Shown: in pieces, positions 37,701 through 47,788 of the stretch
Layout of the letters: the number at the start of each line of letters is the position of its first letter
How positions within the stretch are numbered: position 1 is the first letter of the stretch
Assembly: GCF_003151075.1 (NCBI RefSeq)
Contig: NZ_CP029482.1
Coordinates: 806,001 to 870,000 of the forward strand
Direction: 5' to 3'
DNA length: 64,000 bases
DNA from: Pseudomonas sp. 31-12
GTDB lineage: Bacteria; Pseudomonadota; Gammaproteobacteria; Pseudomonadales; Pseudomonadaceae
Notes under the pieces: generated by a model
What the model saw: the letters and a program-made list of their open reading frames with translations, nothing else
The model's database searches: none
What the model was told of the DNA's origin: nothing
Program-made: the position numbers and the translations under genes

Positions 37701-38834
37701 ATGTCCCAGACGTTTTACAAGAAAGGCTTTCTGGCCCTCGCAGTGGCAACTGCGTTGGGTGTTTCTGCGTTTGCACAGGCTGATGTGAAAATCGGTGTGG
37801 CGGGTCCGATGACAGGTGCCAACGCGGCATTTGGCGAGCAGTACATGAAGGGTGCACAGGCTGCAGCCGACGCGGTCAACGCGGCGGGCGGCGTCAACGG
37901 GGAAAAAATCGTACTGGTGAAGGGCGATGACGCCTGCGAACCGAAACAGGCTGTGACGGTCGCCAAGGACCTGACCAACCAGAAAGTCGCCGGTGTGGTC
38001 GGTCACTTCTGCTCCTCGTCGACCATCCCGGCCTCCGAGATCTACGACGAAGCGGGCATCATTGCAATCACCCCTGGTTCCACCAACCCGGCAGTCACCG
38101 AACGCGGCCTGAGCGCCATGTTCCGTATGTGCGGGCGTGACGACCAGCAAGGCATCGTGGCCGGTGACTACATCGTCGACGTGCTCAAGGGCAAAAAAGT
38201 CGTCGTCCTGCACGACAAGGACACCTACGGTCAGGGTCTGGCGGACGCTACCAAGGCCCAGCTGGAAAAACGCGGCGTGAAGCCTGTGTTGTATGAAGGC
38301 CTGACCCGTGGCGAGAAAGACTTCAGCACCATCGTCACCAAAATCCGCGGCGCTGGCGCCGACGTCGTCTACTTCGGCGGTCTGCACCCGGAAGCCGGTC
38401 CTCTGGTTCGTCAACTGCGTGAGCAAGGTCTCAAAGACGTCAAGTTCATGTCCGATGACGGCATCGTGACCGACGAACTGGTGACCACCGCTGGCGGCCC
38501 GCAATTCGTTGACGGCGTGCTGATGACCTTCGGCGCCGACCCACGCCTGCTGCCAGACAGCAAGACCGTGGTGGACGAGTTCCGCAAAAAAGGCACCGAG
38601 CCTGAAGGCTACACCCTGTACGCCTACGCTTCGGTCCAGACCCTGGCTGCTGCTTTCAACGGCGCCAAGTCCAACAGTGGCGAGAAAGCCGCCGAGTGGC
38701 TGAAGAAAAACCCGGTCAAAACCGTGATGGGCGAGAAGACCTGGGACGCCAAGGGCGACCTGAAAGTCTCCGACTACGTGGTTTACGAGTGGGACAAGGA
38801 CGGCAAATACCACCAACTGGAAAAGCAGAAGTGA
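37701..38834 (+). CDS. Branched-chain-type amino acid ABC transporter binding protein
   Basis: A 377-residue periplasmic binding protein (LivK/BraC type I fold). The signal peptide runs to AQA near residue 26; the mature part starts DVKIGVAGPMTGANAAFGEQ. The disulfide-linked loop GDDACEPKQAV and GHFCSSSTIPASEIYDEAGI are family features. ATG 37701 has GGAG at 37688-37691. It is first in a five-gene importer operon behind a sigma-54 promoter and directly follows the pipecolate genes, so the natural ligand may be other than Leu/Ile/Val. It appears to match the P. aeruginosa PA4913 locus rather than the main bra operon. Confidence 0.9.
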   Translation: MSQTFYKKGFLALAVATALGVSAFAQADVKIGVAGPMTGANAAFGEQYMKGAQAAADAVNAAGGVNGEKIVLVKGDDACEPKQAVTVAKDLTNQKVAGVVGHFCSSSTIPASEIYDEAGIIAITPGSTNPAVTERGLSAMFRMCGRDDQQGIVAGDYIVDVLKGKKVVVLHDKDTYGQGLADATKAQLEKRGVKPVLYEGLTRGEKDFSTIVTKIRGAGADVVYFGGLHPEAGPLVRQLREQGLKDVKFMSDDGIVTDELVTTAGGPQFVDGVLMTFGADPRLLPDSKTVVDEFRKKGTEPEGYTLYAYASVQTLAAAFNGAKSNSGEKAAEWLKKNPVKTVMGEKTWDAKGDLKVSDYVVYEWDKDGKYHQLEKQK

Positions 38835-38850
38835 TATGAACTGCTGATTC

Positions 38851-38873
38851 GCCCGGTGCCTTGTGCACCGGGC
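38851..38873 (+). terminator. Intercistronic hairpin after the binding-protein gene
   Basis: GCCCGGTGC-CTTGT-GCACCGGGC without a T run. Such hairpins downstream of binding-protein genes usually protect the 5' message and lower expression of the membrane components. The 171-base gap before the first permease gene holds nothing else obvious. Confidence 0.7.
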
Positions 38874-39005
38874 AATCAAACAACATGTCCGTGCAGTACC
38901 TGTCTTTTCTCGTAGAGCTGCACACAACCGAGTTGCTTCGGCGGCTGAACCCCGGTCCGTTGCACCCGGCTTCTGTGCAGTCTCTCAAATGCGTGAGATT
39001 GCGTT

Positions 39006-39920
<915 letters not shown>

Positions 39921-39923
39921 GCG

Positions 39924-41207
39924 ATGTCTTCAACCACTAAAAAAACCATTGATCTCAAAAGAAGCCTGGTTGACGCGATTCTTGCCGGCCTTGTCGCCCT
40001 GATTGTGTTCGGCCCGATTGTCGGCGTGGTCCTCGACGGCTACGGCTTCAATATGGAAACGACCCGGGTGGCGTGGATTGTCGCCATCGTCATGGCTGGC
40101 CGCTTTGCCCTGAGCCTGTTCCTGCAAACGCCCAAGGGCCTGAAGATTCTTGAAGGCTTTGAAAGCACCGGCTCCGGGGTTCATGTACTGCCGCCTGATT
40201 ACAAATCCCGGTTGCGCTGGATCATCCCGCTGGTGATCCTCGTTGCTGTGGTGTTCCCGTTTTTCTCCAACTCTTACCTGCTGGGCGTGGTGATCCTCGG
40301 GCTGATCTACGTATTGCTGGGCCTGGGCCTGAATATCGTGGTCGGCCTGGCCGGTCTGCTCGACCTGGGTTATGTGGCGTTCTACGCCATCGGTGCCTAC
40401 GGCCTGGCGCTGGGTTATCAATACCTCGGGCTGGGTTTCTGGACGGTGCTGCCGCTGGCAGCGATCACCGCGGGCCTGGCCGGTTGCATCCTCGGGTTCC
40501 CGGTGTTGCGGCTGCACGGTGATTACCTGGCGATCGTGACCCTCGGTTTCGGTGAAATCATTCGCCTGGTGCTCAACAACTGGCTGTCCCTGACCGGCGG
40601 CCCGAATGGCATGGCGGCTCCGTTGCCGACGTTCTTCGGCCTCGAGTTCGGCAAGCGTGCGAAGGAGGGCGGTGTCCCGTTCCATGAGTTCTTCGGCATC
40701 GCCTATAACCCGGACGTGAAGTACTACTTCATCTACGCGGTGTTGTTCCTGGTGGTGCTGGCCGTGCTGTACATCAAGCATCGTCTGGTCAAGATGCCGG
40801 TCGGCCGCGCCTGGGAAGCCCTGCGTGAAGACGAAATTGCCTGCCGCTCCATGGGCCTGAACCACGTACTGGTCAAGCTCTCGGCGTTCACCATTGGTGC
40901 ATCGACTGCCGGCCTGGCCGGAGTGTTCTTCGCCACCTATCAAGGCTTCGTCAACCCGACCTCGTTTACCTTCTTTGAATCGGCCTTGATCCTCGCCATC
41001 GTGGTACTCGGCGGCATGGGCTCGACCATCGGCGTGGTGATTGCAGCCTTCGTGCTGACGGTTGCCCCGGAACTGCTGCGCGGCTTTGCGGAATATCGCG
41101 TGCTGCTGTTCGGCGTGTTGATGGTGTTGATGATGATCTGGCGACCGCGCGGCCTGATTCGGATCAGCCGTACCGGTGTGACCCCGCGTAAAGGAGTAGC
41201 GCCATGA
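39924..41207 (+). CDS. Branched-chain-type amino acid ABC permease (LivM/BraE type)
   Basis: A 427-residue inner-membrane protein. After an N-terminal extension with two extra membrane segments (about 17-70), the LivM core begins near LGVVILGLIYVLLGLGLNIV, with GLAGLLDLGYVAFYAIGAYG. GRAWEALREDEIACRSMGLN is the ATPase-contact loop. It starts three bases after the LivH-type gene and overlaps the next by four (ATGA). Confidence 0.93.
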   Translation: MSSTTKKTIDLKRSLVDAILAGLVALIVFGPIVGVVLDGYGFNMETTRVAWIVAIVMAGRFALSLFLQTPKGLKILEGFESTGSGVHVLPPDYKSRLRWIIPLVILVAVVFPFFSNSYLLGVVILGLIYVLLGLGLNIVVGLAGLLDLGYVAFYAIGAYGLALGYQYLGLGFWTVLPLAAITAGLAGCILGFPVLRLHGDYLAIVTLGFGEIIRLVLNNWLSLTGGPNGMAAPLPTFFGLEFGKRAKEGGVPFHEFFGIAYNPDVKYYFIYAVLFLVVLAVLYIKHRLVKMPVGRAWEALREDEIACRSMGLNHVLVKLSAFTIGASTAGLAGVFFATYQGFVNPTSFTFFESALILAIVVLGGMGSTIGVVIAAFVLTVAPELLRGFAEYRVLLFGVLMVLMMIWRPRGLIRISRTGVTPRKGVAP

Positions 41208-42079
41208 GCGAAGTCGTACTCTCGGTCGAGAAGCTGATGATGCACTTCGGCGGCATCAAGGCGTTGAGCGATGTCAGCCTCAAGGTGCATCGCAACTCGA
41301 TCTTCGCCCTGATCGGCCCCAACGGCGCCGGCAAGACCACCGTGTTCAACTGCCTGACCGGGTTCTACAAGGCCTCCGGCGGCAAGATCGAACTCAATAC
41401 CCGCGGCGAGCGCACCGATGTCATCCAGCTGCTGGGCGAATCGTTCAAAGCCACGGATTTCGTTTCGCCGAAAAGCTTTATTACCCGGATGCGCTACAAA
41501 ATGTTCGGCGGCACCCACCTGGTGAACCGTGCCGGGCTGGCGCGGACGTTCCAGAACATTCGTCTGTTCAAGGAAATGTCGGTACTGGAAAACCTGCTGG
41601 TGGCCCAGCACATGTGGGTCAACCGCAACATGCTGGCCGGCATCCTCAATACCAAGGGCTACCGCAAAGCCGAAAGCGATGCGCTGGACCACGCCTTCTA
41701 CTGGCTGGAAGTGGTGGATCTGGTGGACTGCGCCAACCGTCTGGCCGGTGAACTGTCCTACGGCCAACAGCGTCGTCTGGAAATCGCCCGGGCCATGTGC
41801 ACCCGGCCGCAGATCATCTGCCTCGACGAACCGGCTGCCGGCCTCAACCCTCAGGAAACCGAAGCGCTGAGCGCGATGATCCGGCTGCTGCGCGACGAGC
41901 ACGATCTGACCGTGGTACTGATCGAACACGACATGGGCATGGTTATGAGCATTTCCGACCACATCGTGGTGCTGGACCACGGCATCGTCATCGCCGAGGG
42001 CGGACCTGAAGCGATTCGCAACGACCCGAAAGTGATTGCGGCCTACCTGGGCGCTGATGAAGAGGAAGTGGTGCTATGA
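41204..42079 (+). CDS. Branched-chain-type amino acid ABC ATPase (LivG/BraF type)
   Basis: A 291-residue ABC ATPase with Walker A GPNGAGKTT, signature LSYGQQRRLEIARAM and Walker B IICLDEPAAGLNP. It is longer than E. coli LivG because of an insertion after the Walker A region (ESFKATDFVSPKSFITRMRY), as in other pseudomonads. It overlaps the genes on both sides by four bases. Confidence 0.95.
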   Translation: MSEVVLSVEKLMMHFGGIKALSDVSLKVHRNSIFALIGPNGAGKTTVFNCLTGFYKASGGKIELNTRGERTDVIQLLGESFKATDFVSPKSFITRMRYKMFGGTHLVNRAGLARTFQNIRLFKEMSVLENLLVAQHMWVNRNMLAGILNTKGYRKAESDALDHAFYWLEVVDLVDCANRLAGELSYGQQRRLEIARAMCTRPQIICLDEPAAGLNPQETEALSAMIRLLRDEHDLTVVLIEHDMGMVMSISDHIVVLDHGIVIAEGGPEAIRNDPKVIAAYLGADEEEVVL

Positions 42080-42792
42080 GCCAACCCATCCTCGAACTCA
42101 AGGATCTGGATGTGTTTTACGGGCCGATTCAGGCCCTGAAGAAAGTCTCGCTGCATATCGAAGAAGGTGAAACCGTCAGCCTGATCGGCTCCAACGGCGC
42201 CGGTAAATCGACCCTGCTGATGTCGATCTTCGGCCAGCCGCGGGCGGCTAACGGGCAGATCATTTATCAGGGCGTGGACATCACCCACAAGTCGTCGCAC
42301 TACATCGCGTCCAACGGCATCGCTCAGTCGCCTGAAGGCCGGCGGGTGTTCCCCGACATGACCGTCGAGGAAAACCTGCTGATGGGCACCATTCCGATCG
42401 GTGACAAGTACGCTTCCGAGGACATGCAGCGCATGTTCGAGCTGTTTCCGCGGCTCAAGGAACGCCGTAACCAGCGCGCCATGACCATGTCCGGCGGCGA
42501 GCAACAGATGCTCGCCATCGCCCGTGCATTGATGAGCCGACCCAAGCTGCTGTTGCTTGATGAGCCGAGCCTGGGGCTGGCGCCGATCGTGGTGAAACAG
42601 ATCTTCGCGACCCTGCGGGAACTGGCGAGTACCGGCATGACCATCTTCCTGGTCGAGCAAAACGCCAACCACGCGTTGAAACTGTCGGACCGGGCGTACG
42701 TGATGGTCAACGGTGAGATCCGCATCACCGGCACCGGCAAGGAGCTGCTGGTCAACGAGGAGGTGCGTAACGCTTATCTCGGCGGGCACTGA
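42076..42792 (+). CDS. Branched-chain-type amino acid ABC ATPase (LivF/BraG type)
   Basis: A 238-residue ABC ATPase with Walker A GSNGAGKST, signature MSGGEQQMLAIARAL and Walker B LLLLDEPSLGLAP. It pairs with the LivG-type subunit to drive uptake and ends the operon; a short GCCCCGACGAGCAATCGCCG hairpin-like stretch follows. Confidence 0.95.
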   Translation: MSQPILELKDLDVFYGPIQALKKVSLHIEEGETVSLIGSNGAGKSTLLMSIFGQPRAANGQIIYQGVDITHKSSHYIASNGIAQSPEGRRVFPDMTVEENLLMGTIPIGDKYASEDMQRMFELFPRLKERRNQRAMTMSGGEQQMLAIARALMSRPKLLLLDEPSLGLAPIVVKQIFATLRELASTGMTIFLVEQNANHALKLSDRAYVMVNGEIRITGTGKELLVNEEVRNAYLGGH

Positions 42793-42867
42793 AACGCTGC
42801 CGGAATATCCACAGCCCCGACGAGCAATCGCCGGGGCTTTTTACATCCTCTATACACCTCAATTCCC

Positions 42868-42958
42868 ATGTGGGAGCGGGCTTCTCGCGAAGGTGGCTTA
42901 TCAGTCACATTGATGCCAGATGTGCCGCCGCTTTCGCGAGCAAGCCCGCTCCCACAGG
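42868..42958. repeat. REP pair
   Basis: TGTGGGAGCGGGCTTCTCGC (with a two-base gap in the usual TTGCTCGC) and its inverse GCGAGCAAGCCCGCTCCCAC. It follows the ABC operon. Confidence 0.88.
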
Positions 42959-43086
42959 TGTCCACGGTGTGCTTTCCGGAAATTGTGGAAAACAATATTC
43001 ACAAGCTCTCAAAGCGCGACATAAAGCCGCTGCAAATAGTTGTTTTGTCACGGTTTTGACTTGTCCCCGTTTACTGTGGAACTGGC

Positions 43087-43470
43087 TGTGAATAACGTGG
43101 GAGTAGCTGCTTGAGAGCCTTTGAATCCGTGGCTTGCAGCGATGTGGTTGTTTTTTGATCAGGCGTTTTTGCTTGACCCGGAGCAGGCTTTGTCAACCTT
43201 TTTGTTGGTGACCAAAGTGGCCCGAAATGTGCTCAGCCTGCCTGTGGATAAGTCTGTGGTTAAACTCTGGAAAGACTCGGCTGAGGGCCGTAGTTACTGG
43301 CTTGGCGCCATCGTCGGTTTGATCGGCCCATCGTGCAAAATGCCATGGGCTACACCGCTGGCACCTGAGGGTCAAGCGAAAAACTTTGTAATCTACCCGC
43401 AAAGCCTTGTGGATAGCGGCTCCCAGCTTTTCCACTTGCCCCCCGAAATTGTGGACCTGCCTGTGGATAA
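43087..43470. other. Cluster of DnaA-box-like nonamers in a gene-free region
   Basis: Perfect matches to the DnaA box (TGTGNATAA reading) occur at 43087-43095, 43243-43251 and 43462-43470, plus a one-mismatch copy (TGTGGATAG) at 43408-43416, all in one orientation. The 840-base gap between the ABC operon and the reductase gene has a REP at its left and otherwise no convincing gene: the longest frame (43121-43522) starts at TTG with no ribosome site. Whether DnaA binds here is unknown. Confidence 0.5.
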
Positions 43471-43632
43471 CGTGCGCGTACATAGCTGCAGGCCACGCCG
43501 GGCAAGGCGTTGCGATGATTGATTACTTTTCATACAAAAATACGATGGTTGCCCGTGAGAGCGGGGCCGGGCATGCTGCCAGCTGATTTTCTATTCCAAT
43601 GGCTGACCGTCAGCCGAAGCAAGGAGAACACG

Positions 43633-44400
43633 ATGTCCAACACCCTGTTTATTACCGGCGCGACCTCCGGTTTTGGTGAAGCCTGTGCCCGTCGTTTTGC
43701 CGATGCCGGCTGGAAACTGGTGCTGACTGGGCGTCGTGAAGAGCGTCTCAACGCCCTGTGCGCCGAGTTGTCGAAGCAGACCGAGGTGCATGGCCTTGTG
43801 CTCGACGTGCGTGATCGCAAGGCCATGGAGGAGGCGATCGCCAACCTGCCGCCGTCCTTCGCCAAGCTGCGCGGGCTGATCAACAACGCCGGCCTGGCAC
43901 TGGGCGCTGACCCGGCGCCGAAGTGCGACCTCGACGATTGGGACACCATGGTCGACACCAACATCAAAGGCCTGATGTACGCCACTCGCCTGCTGTTGCC
44001 ACGCCTGATTGCCCACGGTCGCGGTGCCGGTATCGTCAACCTCGGCTCCGTCGCCGGCAACTATCCGTATCCGGGCAGCCATGTTTATGGTGGGACCAAG
44101 GCATTCGTTGGACAGTTCTCGCTGAACCTGCGTTGCGACTTGCAAGGCACTGGTGTGCGCGTCAGCAATATTGAGCCGGGCCTGTGCGAGAGCGAGTTCT
44201 CGCTGGTGCGTTTCGCCGGTGACCAGGAGCGCTACAACGCGACCTACGCCGGTGCCGAGCCGATCCAGCCGCAGGACATCGCCGAGACTATTTTCTGGGT
44301 GCTCAATGCACCGGCGCACATCAACATCAACAGCCTGGAGTTGATGCCAGTGAGCCAGACGTGGGCCGGGTTTGCGATTGAGCGTAATAACAAGGCTTAA
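43633..44400 (+). CDS. ydfG: Short-chain dehydrogenase, YdfG-type (3-hydroxy acid / malonic semialdehyde reductase)
   Basis: A 255-residue classical SDR with the NADP-binding TGATSGFGE (residues 8-16), the NNAGLALG motif and the YGGTK catalytic Tyr/Lys pair. Long stretches match E. coli YdfG, for example DTNIKGLMYATRLLLPR, FSLNLRCDLQGTGVRVSNIE and NINSLEMMP-like NINSLELMPV. YdfG oxidises L-allo-threonine and serine and reduces malonic semialdehyde. AAGGAG at 43621-43626 decides the start; the frame extends further upstream without a ribosome site. Confidence 0.88.
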   Translation: MSNTLFITGATSGFGEACARRFADAGWKLVLTGRREERLNALCAELSKQTEVHGLVLDVRDRKAMEEAIANLPPSFAKLRGLINNAGLALGADPAPKCDLDDWDTMVDTNIKGLMYATRLLLPRLIAHGRGAGIVNLGSVAGNYPYPGSHVYGGTKAFVGQFSLNLRCDLQGTGVRVSNIEPGLCESEFSLVRFAGDQERYNATYAGAEPIQPQDIAETIFWVLNAPAHININSLELMPVSQTWAGFAIERNNKA

Positions 44401-44401
44401 T

Positions 44402-44550
44402 TGTGGCGAGGGGGCTTGCCCCCGTTGGGCTGCGCAGCAGCCCTAAAACCTATTGGCCGCATGCTTTCCGGCAGATTTTGATGGCTGAATTGCGGCTGCT
44501 TCGCAGCCGAACGGGGCGATGCGGCGTTCCGACAAGCCCCCTCGCCACAG
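44402..44550. repeat. REP pair, GCGAGGGGGCTTGCCCCC variant
   Basis: TGTGGCGAGGGGGCTTGCCC at the left and GACAAGCCCCCTCGCCACA at the right enclose two further GC-rich inverted segments (GGGCTGCGCAGCAGCCC and CGGCTGCTTCGCAGCCG). Between convergent genes. Confidence 0.88.
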
Positions 44551-44552
44551 GG

Positions 44553-45680
44553 TCAGCCGAGATAATCGACCAGCCCGCTGTAGCAAGTAGCCAAGTGATA
44601 AGGCGTGGTCGACGGCATGTCCTTGCGGCTGACTTCGCCCTGCTCATCACGACACTCATACCAGCCGCCCACATGCAGAAAGCGCTGTTGCAACGCCTGC
44701 AATTGGCGTTGCACGGAGGCTTCGCTGTCCGGTCGCAAAGTCAGCGCACGCAGGTATTCAGCCTGGGCCCAGATGCGTTGGGTGGCATCCTTCGCCGAGC
44801 CATTCAGATCGAGCATCGCTGCCACTGCACCCGTTTGCGGATCGACGCCCGATTGTTCGGTCAGCACAAACGCACGCTCCAGCGAAGCATGCAGTTTTGA
44901 GCCGCGCAGCAACGACGAAGACTCCAGCAGGAAATACCACTCGAACTGATGCCCCGGCTCAAACCAGTTATCCACAGCACCCAGCGGTTTCTCCATTAAC
45001 ACGCTGTGTTGCGGGTCGATAAAACGCTTTTGCATGGCTGTGCATAACTCGACCAGCGCCCGTTGCACGGCGGTGTCTTCGCGCACCGACAGGGTTGCGA
45101 GGAACGCTTCCGCCAGATGCATCAAGGGATTTTGCAGGGGGCCGGAGTCGAGCGAGGACCAGTCACGGTCGAGGCAGGCTTCATACAGGCCGTCGCCCGT
45201 GGCGAAGCGCTGCGCCAGCACTTCCAGCGTGGCATTGAGCACCGATTCCACCAGCGGCTCGCGAACCTTTTCCCAGTAATGGGCGCACGCGAACAGGATG
45301 AAGGCATGGGTGTAGAGGTCTTTGCGCTGATCCAGCGGCGCACCTTGCGGGTCGATGCTGTAGAACCAGCCGCCATGCTCGGGGTCGTGGAAATGCTGTT
45401 GCAAGGAACGGAACAGCGCCGCGGCGCGCTCCTCGGCGGCCGGCACCTGGCCGATCAGGCTGGAAAACAGATACAGCTGCCGCGCGCACGCCATGGCCCG
45501 GTAACGCTGAGGGGGCAGCGGCTGGTGCCCGGCGTCCAGCGCTTCATAAGGCAGCGCCATGTCGGCATTCCAGCCGGGGCCTTGCCAGAGCGGCACGATC
45601 ACGTCCTGGAAATGCTGTTGCACCGAGGCGAACAGGGCGGTCAATTCAGGCTGGGAGGCGGAGCGGGAAACAGGCGGCAT
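44553..45680 (-). CDS. AGE family epimerase/isomerase
   Basis: A 375-residue (alpha/alpha)6-barrel protein of the N-acylglucosamine 2-epimerase family. Typical features are RQLYLFSSL, HGGWFYSIDPQG, KDLYTHAFILFACAHYW and NWFEPGHQFEWYFLL, with several conserved His and Trp/Glu. Members interconvert mannose/glucose/fructose, cellobiose or N-acyl sugars. Substrate cannot be fixed from sequence; a YihS/mannose-isomerase-like role is one option. It is flanked by REP pairs on both sides and stands alone. Confidence 0.85.
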   Translation of the reverse strand: MPPVSRSASQPELTALFASVQQHFQDVIVPLWQGPGWNADMALPYEALDAGHQPLPPQRYRAMACARQLYLFSSLIGQVPAAEERAAALFRSLQQHFHDPEHGGWFYSIDPQGAPLDQRKDLYTHAFILFACAHYWEKVREPLVESVLNATLEVLAQRFATGDGLYEACLDRDWSSLDSGPLQNPLMHLAEAFLATLSVREDTAVQRALVELCTAMQKRFIDPQHSVLMEKPLGAVDNWFEPGHQFEWYFLLESSSLLRGSKLHASLERAFVLTEQSGVDPQTGAVAAMLDLNGSAKDATQRIWAQAEYLRALTLRPDSEASVQRQLQALQQRFLHVGGWYECRDEQGEVSRKDMPSTTPYHLATCYSGLVDYLG

Positions 45681-45756
45681 TGGCTGGCGTCGTCACGGCA
45701 GGGTTGATTGCGCGACATGTTAGCAGGCCTGAGAGAGGCGGTGTCTGTTCGGACGA

Positions 45757-45849
45757 TATCGCGGGCAAGCCCGCTCCCACAAGGATCATCGGTATTCACA
45801 CGAGCTGTGCTGGCGGCGAATATCCTGTGGGAGCGGGCTTGCCCGCGAT
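45757..45849. repeat. REP pair
   Basis: ATCGCGGGCAAGCCCGCTCC and its inverse GGAGCGGGCTTGCCCGCGAT, between the epimerase gene and hupE. Confidence 0.92.
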
Positions 45850-45873
45850 GAGGCCGGTTCAAGCCTTAGAGAA

Positions 45874-46446
45874 TCAGCCCGCCAACAACCACACACCAGT
45901 CGCCGCCGAAGCCGCCCCCGCCAATCGAACCAACAGCGCCGCCGCTTGCGGCAACACGCGCACCACGCCATAACCCGCCGCATGCAACGCCGCCGTCGCC
46001 GCCACAAAACCTGTGGCATACGCCCAAGGGCTCGACATATCAGGCAGCTCCAGCCCATGGGCCACGCCATGGAACAGCGCAAACAAAGCCGTCGCACCGA
46101 CTGCCACGCTCAACGGCGGACGCACCGCCAAGGCCACCGCCAAGCCCAGCGCCAGCACCGACGCCGCGATGCCGCTTTCCAGCGCTGGCAGGTTAAGTCC
46201 TTCAAAACCCAGCAACCCGCCAATCAGCATAGTGCCTACGAACGTGCACGGCAGCGCCCAGCGCGCGGCGCCTTTCTGCTGCGCCGCCCACAAACCCACC
46301 GCCACCATCGCGAGCAAGTGATCGAGGCCGCCAATCGGGTGGCTGATGCCGGCGAGCAAACCGTTATCGCCATGGCCTGGGTGAGCGAAGGCGATGGCCG
46401 GGGTCAGCAGCAGCGCCATGGCGCCCAGGATGCGTTTCAGTGTCAT
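45874..46446 (-). CDS. HupE/UreJ family membrane protein
   Basis: A 190-residue inner-membrane protein with a signal-like first helix ending FAHPGHGD, the HupE motif HPIGGLDHLLAMVAVG, and HGVAHGLELP. HupE/UreJ proteins are nickel (or other metal) permeases; here the gene follows ureG by 29 bases, so it probably supplies Ni2+ for urease. The start at 46446 has AAGGA upstream; an earlier in-frame ATG overlaps the ureG end. Confidence 0.9.
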   Translation of the reverse strand: MTLKRILGAMALLLTPAIAFAHPGHGDNGLLAGISHPIGGLDHLLAMVAVGLWAAQQKGAARWALPCTFVGTMLIGGLLGFEGLNLPALESGIAASVLALGLAVALAVRPPLSVAVGATALFALFHGVAHGLELPDMSSPWAYATGFVAATAALHAAGYGVVRVLPQAAALLVRLAGAASAATGVWLLAG

Positions 46447-46475
46447 GGATAAGCTTCCTTGTTGATAAGTCGTCA

Positions 46476-47090
46476 TCAGGCTGCGGTCAGCAGGCCTTGG
46501 CGTTCGATGAAGGCGATGATTGCTTCCAGGCCCAAACCGGTTTTTTGGTTGCTGAAGACAAACGGCTTGCCGTTGCGCATGCGTTGAGTGTCGCTGTCCA
46601 TCATCTCCAGCGACGCGCCCACTAGCGGTGCGAGGTCGACTTTGTTGATCACCAGCAGGTCGGATTTGCAGATCCCCGGCCCACCCTTGCGCGGCAGTTT
46701 GTCGCCGGCCGAGACGTCGATCACGTAGATAGTCAGGTCGGACAGTTCCGGGCTGAAGGTCGCCGAGAGGTTATCGCCGCCGGACTCCACCAGAATCAGA
46801 TCCAGGCCCGGAAAACGGCGGTTCAGTTGATCCACCGCTTCGAGGTTGATCGAGGCGTCTTCGCGGATCGCCGTGTGCGGGCAGCCACCGGTTTCCACGC
46901 CGATGATGCGTTCCGGCGCCAGGGCTTCATTGCGCACCAGGAAATCGGCGTCTTCGCGGGTGTAGATGTCGTTGGTGACGACGGCCAGGTTGTAGCGGTC
47001 GCGCAGGGCCAGGCAAAGCGCCAGCGTCAGGGCGGTTTTACCGGAACCGACCGGGCCGCCAATGCCGACGCGCAGGGGTTGAGTGTTCAT
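46476..47090 (-). CDS. ureG: Urease accessory GTPase UreG
   Basis: A 204-residue SIMIBI GTPase that drives nickel insertion into urease. P-loop [10 protein letters not shown] lies near residues 10-19; the nickel-binding CPH motif is in [20 protein letters not shown] follows in [15 protein letters not shown] 47090 ([12 protein letters not shown]) has GGAGA upstream and gives the normal length. Part of ureE-ureF-ureG-hupE. Confidence 0.97.
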   Translation of the reverse strand: MNTQPLRVGIGGPVGSGKTALTLALCLALRDRYNLAVVTNDIYTREDADFLVRNEALAPERIIGVETGGCPHTAIREDASINLEAVDQLNRRFPGLDLILVESGGDNLSATFSPELSDLTIYVIDVSAGDKLPRKGGPGICKSDLLVINKVDLAPLVGASLEMMDSDTQRMRNGKPFVFSNQKTGLGLEAIIAFIERQGLLTAA

Positions 47091-47113
47091 GTGATTCTCC
47101 AAATTTAAAGGCC

Positions 47114-47788
47114 CTAGGAACGGAACAGACGGCTGTATTGGCGCTCATGGGCCATGCACGCCAGGGACAGGCCGAACGCAGCGCTGCCGTAGTGTTCGGG
47201 ATTGATTCGGGTGGCGTCTTGCTGGGCTTGTTGCAGCAGCGGCAGCAATTCGCTGGTCAGGCGCTGCGCGGCTTGCTGGCCGAGCGGCAGGGTTTTCATC
47301 AACACTGCCAGCTGGTTTTCCAGCCAGCTCCAGAGCCACGCGGCCAGCGCATCTTGCGGACTGATCTGCCAGGCGCGAGCGGCCAGTGCCCAGCCGAGGG
47401 CCAGGTGCGGTTCGGGGCGCTGTTCGAGAAAGGCGCGGGCTGGAGCATCGAGTTCCGGCAAGCCGTTGAGCAGTTGTTGCAACGAATAGCCCATCTGCCG
47501 GCTCTCCTGATGCAACTCGCGGGTTTCCCGGCTGGCGCGGTGTTCTTCGCAGCGTTGCAGCAACTCAGCCCAGTTCTCATCAAAGGCGGCGGTGCAATGG
47601 GCGAGCAGCAGCGGCGCTTCGAAACGTGCCAGGTTGAGCAACAGCTGATCACTGATCCAGCGTCGCGCGCTGTCTGCATCGTTCACCCGGCCGTTATCCA
47701 CAGCCATTTCCAGGCCTTGCGAGTAGCTGTAGCCGCCAATCGGCAGTTGTGGGCTGGCCAGGCGCAGCAGCGCCCAGGCCGGGTTCAT
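47114..47788 (-). CDS. ureF: Urease accessory protein UreF
   Basis: A 224-residue all-helical protein that links UreG to the urease-UreD complex and checks GTP hydrolysis. It begins [20 protein letters not shown], the family hallmark, and ends with QYSRLFRS. Its ATG overlaps the ureE stop (ATGA). 23 bases separate it from ureG. Confidence 0.96.
   Translation of the reverse strand: MNPAWALLRLASPQLPIGGYSYSQGLEMAVDNGRVNDADSARRWISDQLLLNLARFEAPLLLAHCTAAFDENWAELLQRCEEHRASRETRELHQESRQMGYSLQQLLNGLPELDAPARAFLEQRPEPHLALGWALAARAWQISPQDALAAWLWSWLENQLAVLMKTLPLGQQAAQRLTSELLPLLQQAQQDATRINPEHYGSAAFGLSLACMAHERQYSRLFRS

Noticed and set aside
43121..43522. 133-codon frame in the DnaA-box region
   Set aside because: TTG start without a ribosome site, low-complexity basic end, and the repeated LPVD residues are just the translated DnaA-like nonamers.
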